The notes: generated by a model not told the origin, from the sequence alone. A stretch of 64,000 nucleotides of DNA from Bugula neritina (GCA_964035545.1 OZ037769.1:14812633-14876632); one strand, 5' to 3'; counted from the stretch's first letter, positions 39,301 to 44,491 are shown. Program-made: numbers and translations.

Positions 39301-41760
39301 GGCGGATCTAGCCAGGGGAGCTGGCAGGGGTGGATACGTATAATAGCATCTTCACTCACCACCCTATGCTCTGTCATTTGATGGTGCAGTGTTAAACATA
39401 TCTTAATTTAATTACACTATGAAAAGTAATAGTGGATCACGGGATGTAGGTTGATAAGATTATTGTTACAGTTGGACACTAATTATCGGTTTATATACTA
39501 TATAGTACACTGTCAGAGTACTAACTCATAGACATGGCGTTGCTGCAGAACATCACACCCCTCTACATAGCCTAACTTATCTGCATCTAGACCCAACATT
39601 GCTGCAGGACAGTAACTGAATCATTATATCATTATTACATATAATTAATACTGTTGCAGCGCATTACCATTGGTGTGATATCTAGGCACGATACTGTTGC
39701 AGCACACTACACTACACGCTGTATAGGGTATTTACTAGATGTTTCACCACTGCAGGGCACTACGCTGTGAGGTTTATTCCCCGGGAGAATGGAGTCCACT
39801 ATTGCCACGTCACACTCGACAATAGGCACATTAGAGGAAGTCCCTTCAGAGTCATTGTGGGGGAGGCTGACCCTGATCCCGGGCTCGTCTGCGCCAGCGG
39901 CCAAGGTCTCGTCACCGGCAAATCAGGTGACTATCATTTCCTGTTTATAACCTCTTGGCTTTAATCTCTTTGTATTTCAATGTTGAAAAGTAAATACCTT
40001 TTTTTGTTTAAACCGTTTAGATTCTGGCTGTATGTAGATTATTTTATAAAGTTTTTAGGTTACAAATTTTGAAAATATACATTCAGACTTCAGTACGTGT
40101 ATATACAAATATTCTCACTGCAGCTGTTAGAAAATTCAGTTGTTAATATAGTGGTTTATCTTTTGTTGAAAAATTTATATAAAAATTATTAAGATTTCTG
40201 ATGATCGAATCACATAACTTTCACTTTATTCATTCTCTCGACTCAGGTGAAGGAAACTGTTTCACTGTAAACACTATTGGAACTGGAATTGCCTCCACCC
40301 TGTCGGTCAACATAGACGGTCCTTCCAAGGCAGAGATCAAGGCACATGAGGTGAAGTACTGTTTACTGTATTCCGTAGGTAGCCTAGTTGTTGTCAGGGT
40401 TTCAGTGGTGTTAGCTTTGTCACTATGACTTAGTCACTCCATGATATCTAGAGTATGTAGACACTTCATTGATATCTAGAGTCAGTTCTGTAGACACTTC
40501 AATGACTTTACTGCATTCTGTGTAAAACCTTTAAAGGGAATTTTCGCTATAAACATGCACAATATGTTGTCTTCTACTACTGGATATTAAGTATTTTAAG
40601 TTGTTAATAAGTATACATGTACTTACAAATATCATATTTACTTAGTTGTTATAAAACTAGCAGCAAACACATGCTAAAACACACTGGGACTCAATTATTT
40701 TTTGTTATTTGTTTACCGAGTTAAGTTTGATCTGTAGGTAAGCGAGGGCTACGAGTTTATGTACACTCCTTCGGCTCCCGGAGACTATTTCGTTGCTATC
40801 AAATATGGCGGCAACTACCACATTGCCGGCAGTCCCTTCAAGGCTAAGGTCACGGGACCGGGCAAACCCTCGGCGAAGAAGGAGCATGCTCACTGCGTCA
40901 TCGAGACTGTCAAGAAGTCTGAGGATTCTCAAGGACTTCCGAAGTTCAGTTCAGACGCCACCAAGATCACGTCTAAAGGTCTCGGGCTAAACAAGGCCTT
41001 CACTGGCCGAGCTGCTCAGTTCTCCGTGGATACAACTCATGCCGGTAATTTGTTTATTTCCTCACTTCCTGTACAGATTGTCAATTGTTTTTAATATAAG
41101 CAAAATATGCTGCTGTTTTATTGACAAGCATCCTAACTATGCAAAATTTCTAGTGTGGCAGAGTTCATTTGTGTCGCAATACTTCATCAGCATTAGTTTG
41201 CTGTTGGGAAATTTTTATTTCGTATGACTGACATTTTTGTCCAACATTTTGCGTAAAATGGAAATAAAACTAATATGCCATGTGAGGTATTGAGCTGTGC
41301 TTGGCAGAAAGTGATGTATTATATTATCACTGTAACTACATTCTACTGCATATAATGTGCTATCACTGTTACAGTTGATTTTGTTATAATGTGGTGCCTT
41401 TCTACACAACGTTGGATTAACAGTATAGGCAACTTTTCATATTTTGACATACTTTCTTGTAGGTCTAAATGCGCTATTCTGTGATTGGTTGACTTTGTTT
41501 GTAGGTCATAACATGCTTTTCTGCTTTGTGATTTTCTGCTCTGTGATTGGTTGACTTTGTTTGTAGGTCATAACATGCTTTTCTGCTCCGTAATTGGTCA
41601 ACCTGGTTCCCAGCCCGTAGATGAGATCACAATGAAGCACAACAACAGAAACGTGTACAACTGCCACTACACAGTTAAACAGAAGGGGAAGTACCATCTG
41701 GTCGTCAAATACGGCGATCAGAATATTCCCGGAAGTCCATTCAACATCAATGTCATTTAA
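191..41760 (+). CDS. FLN: Filamin gene (5'-partial; 45 joined exons plus alternatives)
   Basis: Filamins are dimeric actin cross-linkers and mechanosensitive scaffolds under the plasma membrane. The conceptual splice (45 exons, 8,643 nt) stays open for 2,880 residues to a TAA at 41758. Domain order by alignment from memory to human FLNA: CH1 (N-terminus missing)-CH2 about residues 1-225, Ig repeats corresponding to human R1-R6, R8, R9, R11-R15 (to about 1489), hinge 1 (about 1490-2015), R16-R23, hinge 2 and R24. Hallmarks seen throughout: xAxGPGL at repeat starts, DxxxAGxG, NxDGTxxVxYxP, IPGSPF near repeat ends. All exon phases are compatible and each intron starts GT and ends AG. Most introns split repeats at phase 1. 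The start codon lies upstream of the window. Identity as filamin is certain; exact exon edges are manual predictions. Confidence 0.96.
681..941 (+). CDS. FLN: filamin exon w2: end of CH1, linker, start of CH2
   Basis: Acceptor ATGTTGCAG, donor GTAATG; phase 1/1. Contains the highly conserved CH1 end [20 protein letters not shown], an acidic Gly/Pro linker and the CH2 start [15 protein letters not shown]. The [11 protein letters not shown] stretch is the classic actin-contact helix of CH1. Confidence 0.96.
1146..1243 (+). CDS. FLN: filamin exon w3: CH2 domain, middle
   Basis: Weak acceptor TTGGTAG, donor GTTTGC; phase 1/0. Encodes [20 protein letters not shown] and the conserved CH2 ending LDVPQ. 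Matches the vertebrate filamin CH2 without gaps. Confidence 0.95.
1283..1523. repeat. 14-18 bp minisatellite (ATATATAGCAGACGT)
   Basis: About 14 copies of a TATATAGCAGAC unit in the intron after the CH2 exon, flanked on both sides by GTAGTCTG-AGCAG-like sequence. Open frames over it on both strands are artefacts of the repeat. Confidence 0.95.
1738..1985. repeat. CTACT/TACTC pentamer array
   Basis: About 48 imperfect 5-bp units (TACTC with TACCA, TACCC and similar variants) in the intron just before the last CH2 exon. Confidence 0.95.
2045..2192 (+). CDS. FLN: filamin exon w4: end of CH2, start of repeat 1
   Basis: Acceptor TCTGTTAG, donor GTCAGT; phase 0/1. Encodes the CH2 end ([18 protein letters not shown]), a short basic linker and the first strand of Ig repeat 1 (ARVRAYGPG). 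It feeds into one of two alternative repeat-1 exons. Confidence 0.95.
2560..2678 (+). CDS. FLN: filamin exon w5a: repeat 1 first half, version A
   Basis: Acceptor TTGCTCAG, donor GTAAGT; phase 1/0, 119 nt, 40 codons. Encodes [25 protein letters not shown] and NPRGQPER. A homologous exon of identical length and phase lies 552 bases downstream; the two appear to be mutually exclusive. Version A is closer to the usual repeat-1 sequence. Confidence 0.92.
3231..3349 (+). CDS. FLN: filamin exon w5b: repeat 1 first half, alternative version B
   Basis: Acceptor GTTTACTAG, donor GTAATA; phase 1/0, again 119 nt. Encodes [20 protein letters not shown] followed by EAGIG and SPSGQPEQ, about 19 of 40 positions identical to version A. 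Including both versions would read GAT TGA at the junction and stop, so inclusion must be exclusive. Inferred alternative exon; expression is not proven. Confidence 0.86.
4015..4092 (+). CDS. FLN: filamin exon w6: repeat 1, strands D-E region
   Basis: Acceptor TTTTTCAG, donor GTAAGT; phase 0/0, 26 codons. Encodes [19 protein letters not shown] and the MEGEYT turn typical of filamin repeats. Confidence 0.92.
4577..4739 (+). CDS. FLN: filamin exon w7: end of repeat 1, start of repeat 2
   Basis: Acceptor TTGTTAAAG, donor GTGAAG; phase 0/1. Encodes [20 protein letters not shown] and then [17 protein letters not shown], the start of repeat 2. The donor was chosen over the GTCGTT six bases downstream because it gives the expected EGAGTGN junction. 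Confidence 0.92.
5475..5675 (+). CDS. FLN: filamin exon w8: rest of repeat 2
   Basis: Acceptor ACTGTAG, donor GTAAGT; phase 1/1. Encodes [16 protein letters not shown], the [17 protein letters not shown] core and [17 protein letters not shown]. Confidence 0.94.
6168..6305 (+). CDS. FLN: filamin exon w9: repeat 3, first half
   Basis: Acceptor AACTTGTAG, donor GTAAGA; phase 1/1. Encodes [20 protein letters not shown] and [17 protein letters not shown], closely following human R3 (CxATGRGLQPKGVRV). Confidence 0.93.
7190..7390. repeat. direct duplication in a filamin intron
   Basis: Two diverged copies of a segment around TTGTGGTGCAACCCT are spaced 127 bases apart (about 7204 and 7331), with shared flanking ATTxxTATTG and ATGATGTAG sequence. 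Origin unknown. Confidence 0.7.
7640..7773 (+). CDS. FLN: filamin exon w10: repeat 3, second half
   Basis: Acceptor GAACTGTAG, donor GTAAGC; phase 1/0. Encodes [34 protein letters not shown] and IQKSPFK. The 1.3-kb intron before it carries a direct duplication (7190-7390) and no visible exon. Confidence 0.93.
8062..8197 (+). CDS. FLN: filamin exon w11: repeat 3 end, repeat 4 first half
   Basis: Acceptor TTTCTTGTAG, donor GTTTGT; phase 0/1. Encodes [20 protein letters not shown] and [20 protein letters not shown], matching human R4. Confidence 0.93.
8341..8519 (+). CDS. FLN: filamin exon w12: repeat 4, second half
   Basis: Acceptor TGTGTTCCAG, donor GTGAGT; phase 1/0. Encodes [20 protein letters not shown] and the conserved [18 protein letters not shown]. 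The last bases and donor are the first unit of a 21-bp tandem repeat, so a second in-frame donor exists at 8541. Confidence 0.93.
8512..8600. repeat. 21-bp tandem repeat of an exon end plus donor
   Basis: Four units of CAGCTCAGGTGAGTTCTAAC type plus a partial fifth. Unit 1 is the last eight exon bases and the used donor; unit 2 ends in CAG|GTAAGT; units 3 and 4 have TAG|GTGAGT. Clear tandem duplication of a 5' splice site. Confidence 0.93.
9026..9149 (+). CDS. FLN: filamin exon w13: repeat 5, first half
   Basis: Acceptor ATACTTCAG, donor GTAGAG; phase 0/1. Encodes [20 protein letters not shown] and [20 protein letters not shown]. Confidence 0.93.
9263..9396 (+). CDS. FLN: filamin exon w14: repeat 5, second half
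   Basis: Acceptor GACTTGTAG, donor GTACAT; phase 1/0. Encodes [20 protein letters not shown] and [13 protein letters not shown]; the PKKPIKHT segment matches human R5 (PRKPVKHT). Confidence 0.94.
9966..10168 (+). CDS. FLN: filamin exon w15: repeat 5 end, repeat 6 first part
   Basis: Acceptor GTTTACACAG, donor GTGAGT; phase 0/2. Encodes [20 protein letters not shown] and [20 protein letters not shown], as in human R6. Confidence 0.94.
10575..10717 (+). CDS. FLN: filamin exon w16: rest of repeat 6, start of next repeat
   Basis: Acceptor AAATTTCAG, donor GTAAGT; phase 2/1. Encodes [33 protein letters not shown], then [10 protein letters not shown]. The last segment resembles the start of human R8 (SKIKVSGL), not R7, so the R7 counterpart appears absent. 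Confidence 0.92.
11439..12080 (+). CDS. FLN: filamin exon w17: R8-like repeat, linker, R9-like repeat
   Basis: Acceptor ATCAACTAG, donor GTATGG; phase 1/1; 642 nt, by far the longest rod exon and the only one holding nearly two whole repeats. Encodes an R8-like repeat ([20 protein letters not shown]), an extra linker of about 30 residues rich in Gln, Glu and Pro, an R9-like repeat ([37 protein letters not shown]) and the start of an R11-like repeat ([14 protein letters not shown]). Confidence 0.95.
12890..13063 (+). CDS. FLN: filamin exon w18: R11-like repeat, main part
   Basis: Acceptor CTGTTTCAG, donor GTTGGT; phase 1/1. Encodes [20 protein letters not shown] and [11 protein letters not shown], with [16 protein letters not shown]. 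Human R11 has the same FSVDAR and NPSGNLTET features; an R10 counterpart is not seen before it. Confidence 0.93.
13369..13569 (+). CDS. FLN: filamin exon w19: end of R11-like, start of R12-like repeat
   Basis: Acceptor CTATTGTAG, donor GTTAGA; phase 1/1. Encodes [20 protein letters not shown] and [20 protein letters not shown], then [19 protein letters not shown]. Confidence 0.94.
13858..13980 (+). CDS. FLN: filamin exon w20: R12-like repeat, C-to-F strands
   Basis: Acceptor TTCATTCTTAG, donor GTGAGC; phase 1/1, 41 codons. Encodes [20 protein letters not shown] and [17 protein letters not shown]. Confidence 0.94.
14131..14198. repeat. ACTGTTGACATTT short tandem repeat
   Basis: Five imperfect 13-15 bp units in the intron between the two R12-like exons. 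Confidence 0.85.
14550..14698 (+). CDS. FLN: filamin exon w21: end of R12-like, start of R13-like repeat
   Basis: Acceptor CTCTATTAG, donor GTAGGT; phase 1/0. Encodes [34 protein letters not shown] and [14 protein letters not shown]. Confidence 0.94.
15059..15204 (+). CDS. FLN: filamin exon w22: R13-like repeat, second half
   Basis: Acceptor AATTCATAG, donor GTGAGT; phase 0/2. Encodes [31 protein letters not shown] and [11 protein letters not shown]. Confidence 0.92.
15709..15862 (+). CDS. FLN: filamin exon w23: end of R13-like, R14-like first half
   Basis: Acceptor TTTTGTAG, donor GTTTGT; phase 2/0. Encodes [20 protein letters not shown] and [18 protein letters not shown]. Confidence 0.93.
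15863..16081. repeat. minisatellite filling a whole intron (unit about 60 bp)
   Basis: Three to four diverged copies containing GTATxxxTAGTTACCGTGGTTACCA, extending from the donor to almost the acceptor of this 219-base intron. Confidence 0.85.
16082..16271 (+). CDS. FLN: filamin exon w24: R14-like second half, R15 start
   Basis: Acceptor TACCTGCAG, donor GTGAGT; phase 0/1. Encodes [37 protein letters not shown] and [15 protein letters not shown]. Confidence 0.94.
16467..16643 (+). CDS. FLN: filamin exon w25: R15-like repeat, main part
   Basis: Acceptor GATTTCAG, donor GTGTGT; phase 1/1. Encodes [20 protein letters not shown] and [20 protein letters not shown], matching the human R15 pattern. 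Confidence 0.93.
16900..16964 (+). CDS. FLN: filamin exon w26: end of R15-like repeat
   Basis: Acceptor GTCAACAG, donor GTTAGT; phase 1/0. Encodes [20 protein letters not shown]. The usual GSPF has become GGQF. This is the last Ig segment before hinge 1. Confidence 0.92.
17491..18828 (+). CDS. FLN: filamin exon w27: giant Gln/Asn/Pro-rich hinge 1
   Basis: Acceptor TTGTATCAG, donor GTATAG; phase 0/0, exactly 446 codons. The core (about 17812-18400) is a 30-bp minisatellite kept in perfect reading register, coding decapeptides of the type [10 protein letters not shown] with Tyr or Phe recurring. Flanks are Ser/Thr/Gln-rich ([17 protein letters not shown]; later QPQQNQPQP). Hinge 1 between R15 and R16 in vertebrates is only a few tens of residues and is a flexible, calpain-sensitive spacer. 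Here it has prion-like composition. The protein frame is fixed by joining R15 to R16; long open frames on the other strand are by-products of the repeat. Confidence 0.93.
18911..19030. repeat. tandem repeat with acceptor-like units after the hinge exon
   Basis: Three units of about 37 bp, each containing CTATTGCACAG followed by TATGGCTACTTTGGG, plus a partial CTATTGCTCAG. Each unit resembles a 3' splice site. Confidence 0.88.
19546..19638 (+). CDS. FLN: filamin exon w28: hinge 1, Ser/Thr-rich segment
   Basis: Acceptor ATTAATTCAG, donor GTACAG; phase 0/0, 31 codons. Encodes [20 protein letters not shown] then [11 protein letters not shown]: low-complexity, hydroxyl-rich. A symmetric exon, skippable without frameshift. 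Supported by splice signals and composition, not by homology. Confidence 0.75.
20055..20138 (+). CDS. FLN: filamin exon w29: hinge 1, basic/Thr-rich segment
   Basis: Acceptor GCTCGCAG, donor GTAATT; phase 0/0, 28 codons. Encodes [20 protein letters not shown] and NVPQTPQN. Symmetric, possibly alternative. No homology used. Confidence 0.74.
20190..20360. repeat. 33-34 bp minisatellite after hinge exon w29
   Basis: About five units of GCTATTGCTTTGTCACAATA followed by CTGTGTATCAGTCC. All three + frames remain open across it, which is a repeat effect. Confidence 0.92.
20917..20995. repeat. GTCTGATGTATGTT 14-bp tandem repeat
   Basis: Five to six near-perfect units in the intron before the R16 exon. 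Confidence 0.93.
21741..21867 (+). CDS. FLN: filamin exon w30: hinge 1 end, R16 first half
   Basis: Acceptor TTCTTTGTAG, donor GTTGGC; phase 0/1. Encodes [20 protein letters not shown], then [11 protein letters not shown], equivalent to FDLVIPF in human R16. Confidence 0.9.
22055..22250 (-). mobile_element. tRNA-derived SINE, copy 1
   Basis: Read on the minus strand, the head has an A-box-like TGGTGTAGAGG and a B-box-like GGGTTTAAACTCC, followed by a tail shared with the copy at 55301: GGCCATTGGTGATG, GCATCCAGTC, CCTTAGCCC and GATAGTGACTATAAA. Intronic in filamin R16. Boundaries approximate. Confidence 0.8.
22366..22506 (+). CDS. FLN: filamin exon w31: R16, middle
   Basis: Acceptor ATATTTGTAG, donor GTGTGT; phase 1/1. 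Encodes [40 protein letters not shown] and NNKPIE, a close match to human R16. Confidence 0.94.
22632..22727. repeat. 31-32 bp tandem repeat with three CCAAT boxes
   Basis: Three copies of a TTCTGT-GGCCAATCAG-AATG-TGTAGTAT unit in a filamin intron, placing three CCAATCAG motifs about 31 bases apart. Confidence 0.88.
23008..23064 (+). CDS. FLN: possible 19-residue cassette exon in R16
   Basis: Acceptor GTGTTGCAG, donor GTATTG; phase 1/1, 57 nt, open. Encodes [18 protein letters not shown] plus joined Gly codons. It would interrupt the conserved IPGSP turn at the end of R16; skipping it restores the canonical [11 protein letters not shown] join. Predicted from splice signals and phase only; may be spurious. 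Confidence 0.4.
23359..23487 (+). CDS. FLN: filamin exon w32: end of R16, first half of R17
   Basis: Acceptor TGTTTATAG, donor GTATGT; phase 1/1. Encodes [30 protein letters not shown] and [11 protein letters not shown], then joins one of two alternative R17 exons. Confidence 0.94.
23794..23976 (+). CDS. FLN: filamin exon w33a: R17 second half, version A
   Basis: Acceptor CCTGTAATAG, donor GTTAGC; phase 1/1, 183 nt. Encodes [36 protein letters not shown] and [18 protein letters not shown]. It carries the C and D strands, the partner-binding face in vertebrate R17. Canonical in sequence. Homologous to the exon at 24536. Confidence 0.93.
23988..24048. repeat. 18-bp minisatellite just after the R17a donor
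   Basis: Three perfect units of GCTGCCACTGCGTGTCAC plus a partial one, starting 11 bases after the splice donor. GC-rich compared with the surrounding intron. Confidence 0.93.
24536..24709 (+). CDS. FLN: filamin exon w33b: R17 second half, alternative version B
   Basis: Acceptor GGTTGCAG, donor GTGGGT; phase 1/1, 174 nt. Encodes [40 protein letters not shown] and [13 protein letters not shown]. Roughly 27 of 57 aligned residues match version A; the variable positions concentrate in the C-D strands and loop. NDGT has become KRGL and IPGSPF has become IIGSPF. Interpreted as a mutually exclusive or tandem alternative. Confidence 0.87.
25113..25271 (+). CDS. FLN: filamin exon w34: R18, first part
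   Basis: Acceptor TGATTTAG, donor GTGAGT; phase 1/1. Encodes [40 protein letters not shown], matching human R18 (LLKRLRNGHVG). Followed at once by a minisatellite made of donor-like units. Confidence 0.93.
25272..25585. repeat. 34-36 bp minisatellite starting at the R18 donor
   Basis: About nine units of GAGTCATCATATAGTxTxAG plus TCATACACTAGAGT, beginning at the donor GTGAGTCAT itself, so many units contain GTGAGTCAT. Confidence 0.94.
26010..26213 (+). CDS. FLN: filamin exon w35: end of R18, first half of R19
   Basis: Acceptor CTTTACACAG, donor GTAATA; phase 1/1. Encodes [40 protein letters not shown] and [20 protein letters not shown], then VDTRDAG. The next intron is 7 kb. Confidence 0.94.
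29921..30002. repeat. hairpin: 35-bp inverted repeat with 12-base loop
   Basis: Arms 29921-29955 and 29968-30002 pair at 32 of 35 positions, with three spaced single mismatches and a loop CGACTCTCATCT. The geometry is like a microRNA precursor; it could also be a fold-back element. It lies inside the 7-kb filamin intron. Confidence 0.85.
31326..31330 (+). promoter_or_regulatory. CCAAT box near the candidate internal filamin promoter
   Basis: CCAAT in the context AACCAATCAGC, 126 bases before the ATG of the candidate internal first exon at 31456. A TATAAAA string also occurs at about 31172. Both are short motifs and only suggestive. Confidence 0.3.
31456..31546 (+). CDS. FLN: candidate internal first exon of a short filamin
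   Basis: An ATG in good context (A at -3) opens [30 protein letters not shown] and ends at a strong GTGAGT donor in phase 1, the phase needed to join the R19 exon at 33191. The product would be about 602 residues: a 30-residue unique N-terminus, second half of R19, R20-R24 and hinge 2, without the actin-binding domain. A CCAAT box lies at 31326. Drosophila cheerio also makes a short C-terminal filamin. Not proven; included in the full-length transcript it would break R19. Confidence 0.62.
33191..33343 (+). CDS. FLN: filamin exon w36: R19, second half
   Basis: Acceptor ACTGTTGCAG, donor GTGAGT; phase 1/1. Encodes [20 protein letters not shown] and [17 protein letters not shown]. Confidence 0.95.
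33344..35731 (+). other. 2.4-kb filamin intron, no features seen
   Basis: AT-rich intron between the R19 exons. Only short ATAAAT runs (near 33590) are visible; no exon-like sequence with homology to filamin repeats. Confidence 0.7.
35732..35860 (+). CDS. FLN: filamin exon w37: end of R19, start of R20
   Basis: Acceptor CTGTTGACAG, donor GTGAGT; phase 1/1. Encodes [20 protein letters not shown] and [11 protein letters not shown]. In human filamin the R19-R20 stretch is VKESITRRRRAP; the basic cluster is not kept here. Confidence 0.92.
36370..36606 (+). CDS. FLN: filamin exon w38: R20 and start of R21
   Basis: Acceptor ATTTGACAG, donor GTAATG; phase 1/1. Encodes [40 protein letters not shown] and [13 protein letters not shown], matching human R20-R21. 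Confidence 0.95.
36607..38366 (+). other. 1.8-kb filamin intron within R21
   Basis: Contains a G9 run near 36722, AT-rich stretches (37515-37620) and an inverted pair near 37751-37825 (GGGGAAATAACTCCTT against AAGGAGTTAATTTCCC). No coding sequence found. Confidence 0.65.
38367..38534 (+). CDS. FLN: filamin exon w39: R21, main part
   Basis: Acceptor GGCTGTAG, donor GTATAG; phase 1/1. Encodes [40 protein letters not shown]. Equivalent to the integrin- and migfilin-binding repeat of vertebrate filamins; conservation of the binding mode is inference. Confidence 0.93.
38859..38989 (+). CDS. FLN: filamin exon w40: end of R21, start of R22
   Basis: Acceptor CCCCACAG, donor GTATAA; phase 1/0. Encodes [20 protein letters not shown] and [29 protein letters not shown] is nearly identical to human R21. 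Confidence 0.94.
39000..39125. repeat. about 40-bp tandem repeat (TATACTGTTAGTAxTTGAGTAG)
   Basis: Three and a half diverged units fill most of the short intron between filamin exons at 38859 and 39143. Confidence 0.85.
39143..39266 (+). CDS. FLN: filamin exon w41: R22, first half
   Basis: Acceptor TCTCCTGTAG, donor GTCAGT; phase 0/1. Encodes [20 protein letters not shown] and [20 protein letters not shown]. Confidence 0.92.
39756..39926 (+). CDS. FLN: filamin exon w42: end of R22, start of R23
   Basis: Acceptor CCACTGCAG, donor GTGACT; phase 1/1. Encodes [40 protein letters not shown]. The FIPRENGVH motif is shared with human R22. Confidence 0.94.
40247..40350 (+). CDS. FLN: filamin exon w43: R23, first half
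   Basis: Acceptor CGACTCAG, donor GTGAAG; phase 1/0. Encodes [20 protein letters not shown] and [11 protein letters not shown]. Confidence 0.93.
40440..40505. repeat. short direct repeat in a filamin intron
   Basis: Two copies of GATATCTAGAGT-GTAGACACTTCA spaced about 33 bases. Minor local duplication. Confidence 0.7.
40738..41044 (+). CDS. FLN: filamin exon w44: end of R23, hinge 2, start of R24
   Basis: Acceptor TCTGTAG, donor GTAATT; phase 0/1. Encodes [36 protein letters not shown], a hinge 2 of about 40 residues rich in Lys, Ser and His, then [20 protein letters not shown] of R24. Confidence 0.95.
41481..41587. repeat. tandem duplication of the last filamin acceptor
   Basis: A 45-base segment, GTGATTGGTTGACTTTGTTT-GTAG plus the first 21 exon bases, occurs at 41481 and again at 41543 (62-base offset). 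The copies are identical over this stretch. Confidence 0.95.
41567..41760 (+). CDS. FLN: filamin exon w45: R24 (dimerisation repeat) and stop
   Basis: Acceptor TTTGTTTGTAG; phase 1 in; TAA at 41758. Encodes [20 protein letters not shown], the [20 protein letters not shown] terminus and ends VI. R24 mediates filamin dimerisation. The acceptor and first 21 coding bases are tandemly duplicated 62 bases upstream; using that copy leads to a stop, so this acceptor is the functional one. Confidence 0.95.
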
Positions 41761-42312
41761 AGGTCAACAGGTTATGACACGTGGGTGGCAGGCTTGGCTA
41801 TATGACAGCATTTCGTAAAATTCGAGCATCTCTGACTAAAATATCGCCAATTTTTAAACTGACTGCTCCTTCATGTTGACCAGTTACTCTCTGGGGTCGA
41901 AGGCAAAGTAGTTACTGCTGTTCAAAATTCTGCTTTTTCTTACTTTGTTGATGTTTACATTTATCCCGTATTCTAAGTACTATTTATGAGTTATTTTATG
42001 TGGATTTTGCCTTTTCTTAAACTCTATGATGCAAATATATTATTTTTTGTGTTCCAATTTTAAATTTTGCTATTTTTTCTATATTGAATGGAATTTAGAA
42101 ATGAGTTAGTAAAGTTTCATGGTTGCTATACACTGCAGCAGTCTTAGTAATGTATTTTTCACCTTATACTATAACATTTGTCTCGTTTTTGTATATAATA
42201 ATATAGTATTAATAGATGGAAACCTTATCAGGTAATTTGCTGTGATAGTCATGGTTTATTATTGCGCCAACTTTAACCCTTTTACTCGACAATGCTAATC
42301 TCTGCTTCTCTC

Positions 42313-42318
42313 AATAAA
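42313..42318 (+). terminator. filamin polyadenylation signal
   Basis: AATAAA 553 bases after the filamin stop codon, in an AT-rich 3' untranslated region with no further coding potential. It implies a 3' UTR of about 0.57 kb. Confidence 0.65.
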
Positions 42319-44491
42319 ACATGTTCATAAATTGAATATAACATTTTTCTTTATTTTACTGCTACCTCCACAATCTTGTTATTTCATAATTTTAATTCAC
42401 ATGTTTGGTATCCCACAATACATTACAACCATAGCAACGGCCCAGGTAAGGATCATGTTTCTGTTACAGGTTCAACTTACAATAATTATCTTGCTAATTT
42501 ATTTTTTCTTTGCATTTATGACAGATAACCTCTGCTTTTCAAAAGTTAATCTACAGATAGTAAATGCAGCTGCGCTATATCTTTTCCCACTTCACACACA
42601 TGCATATTTAATGTTCGCTTAGAAGTATTTTTGACAGCATGAATTATTAATAAAAGATGTGAAACCCAACAGAAATACAAACAAATCAATGTTTTTAATT
42701 CAGCCACTTGAAACTTGTTGATAGTAGTACTTGCTTTAAGAATTGGCCTTAATGTAGAAGGTATTTATTTTTATAATATTATGTATACATAATACTGTAT
42801 TTCTCAAGTGCATAAACAAACAGTAGAAGCAATATTATGGCTATACTTGGCTTGTTTTTACAGTATAACAATCTTCACTGACATATGGTTGGCTATTGGG
42901 AAATTTGCTTTGCTAAGGCAGCTTTCACAAAATTGTTTTTTAACATATGTGCTCTGATTCTTTTTGTTTCAATTTATTATATTCAATCACATTGGAAAAA
43001 TAAATCAACTGATATGATGTAAGATCTTAAGGCTTCTTTGTAAAACTTATGCACAACTTTTATTGTTGTAAAATTTATATGGTATTATTTTGCAACGATC
43101 TAATATTATTTTGTGTATTTTAATGGAACCGAAAAAAACTGCATGCTAGTACAATTGGAGCTTGCACTGTTTCTACTAGAACTTAGTGTTTTTAACTTGT
43201 TAATAGTGATATGCTGACTGATGACTTTAAATATATGACTCGATCATGCAGCTAGCTAAAGAAGAAAATTGGTTTCCTTATGAGATCAGAATATTACATG
43301 GTCTCAGCTACTGGGAATATGTGCTGCATATGAAAATCATGTCAAGAGTCGTCTTCTCTTTTATGAGTCTTTTTGAAAGCAAGGTTTGAGGCTCAGGCTT
43401 GCTTTATGACCACTCCAGTAAATTATATAAAAAAGTTGTATTCGTTCGTGAAGCAAGTGGTGTACCGTGCAACCGAGTGAGCTAATGCAGAGCTTTAACT
43501 ATTTTAGTGGCAGCTTTAAAATTTCGTTTTTCCTATCAGAATATAGCCTAAAACTACGTACTTTGTTTATACTACTGTGCTATATTTAACTGCATACTAG
43601 CTGTCACCAACTCTCTAGAGCTACCTATTAACACCAGCTCTAATTATAGTTTACTATCATGCTATATTCAAGATGCAGAAGTCTTATTCCTTATGCAAAT
43701 TTGATTCATGCAGATTTAATTAGGCCATCATCACCTTCATAATCAATTGCTGAGTTTAAGGGTTTGCAGTTTTGACATCCATGAGTGAGTATAAATTACT
43801 ACATGTTTATAATACTCATATATTTGACAATGTTCAGTAGTGTTGAAGCTATGTTGTTGAAACCAATTTGCTGGTAAACAGTATTTAATAGCACTCATAA
43901 GTGACTTTAAATAACTGTCCAGGCAGTGGTATGAAGGGATAATATTTAATTGTTAACAGGCAATTCATTACAAAATAAAATAGCCAAATTAATTTCACCA
44001 TGGTCACAATACTACTGTTAGTTGTTAGGAAATAATTACAAAACACACTTTAAAATGCCTCTACCTGATTGGAAGTTGGAATAAAATGCATTTTAAAAAA
44101 ATAAACAGAGTTTTATGTTAGTTAATCTGTTAGATTTTTTGTGTTAGATTATTGTTCAAGCTATCCAAGGATTCCTAATAGGAAAAAAGTGTTATTTAGT
44201 TGCACTTTTATAACAATACATGAATAAATGAAATATTATTGTGAATAGAAACATATTGAAAGCTGATTCCACATCCCGGAACTTTGAAACTCGTAGAACT
44301 TTAAATTCCTTAATGGTGGATTTAACTAAATTTCAAGATTTGAACTTATAGTCTTGAATTGGATGTTTTCCTAATTGTTTAAGATAGAATATATAAATTA
44401 GTATTCCTGTAAACTAATATATATAATTATTACACAGTTTATGTTAGATTATGAACACATAGAATACTAGCATGGTTTAATAATACAATTT

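Noticed and set aside
41505-41566. Upstream copy of the last-exon acceptor as the true splice site
   Set aside because: The frame from it hits TGA after about 15 codons; the downstream copy continues into a canonical R24.
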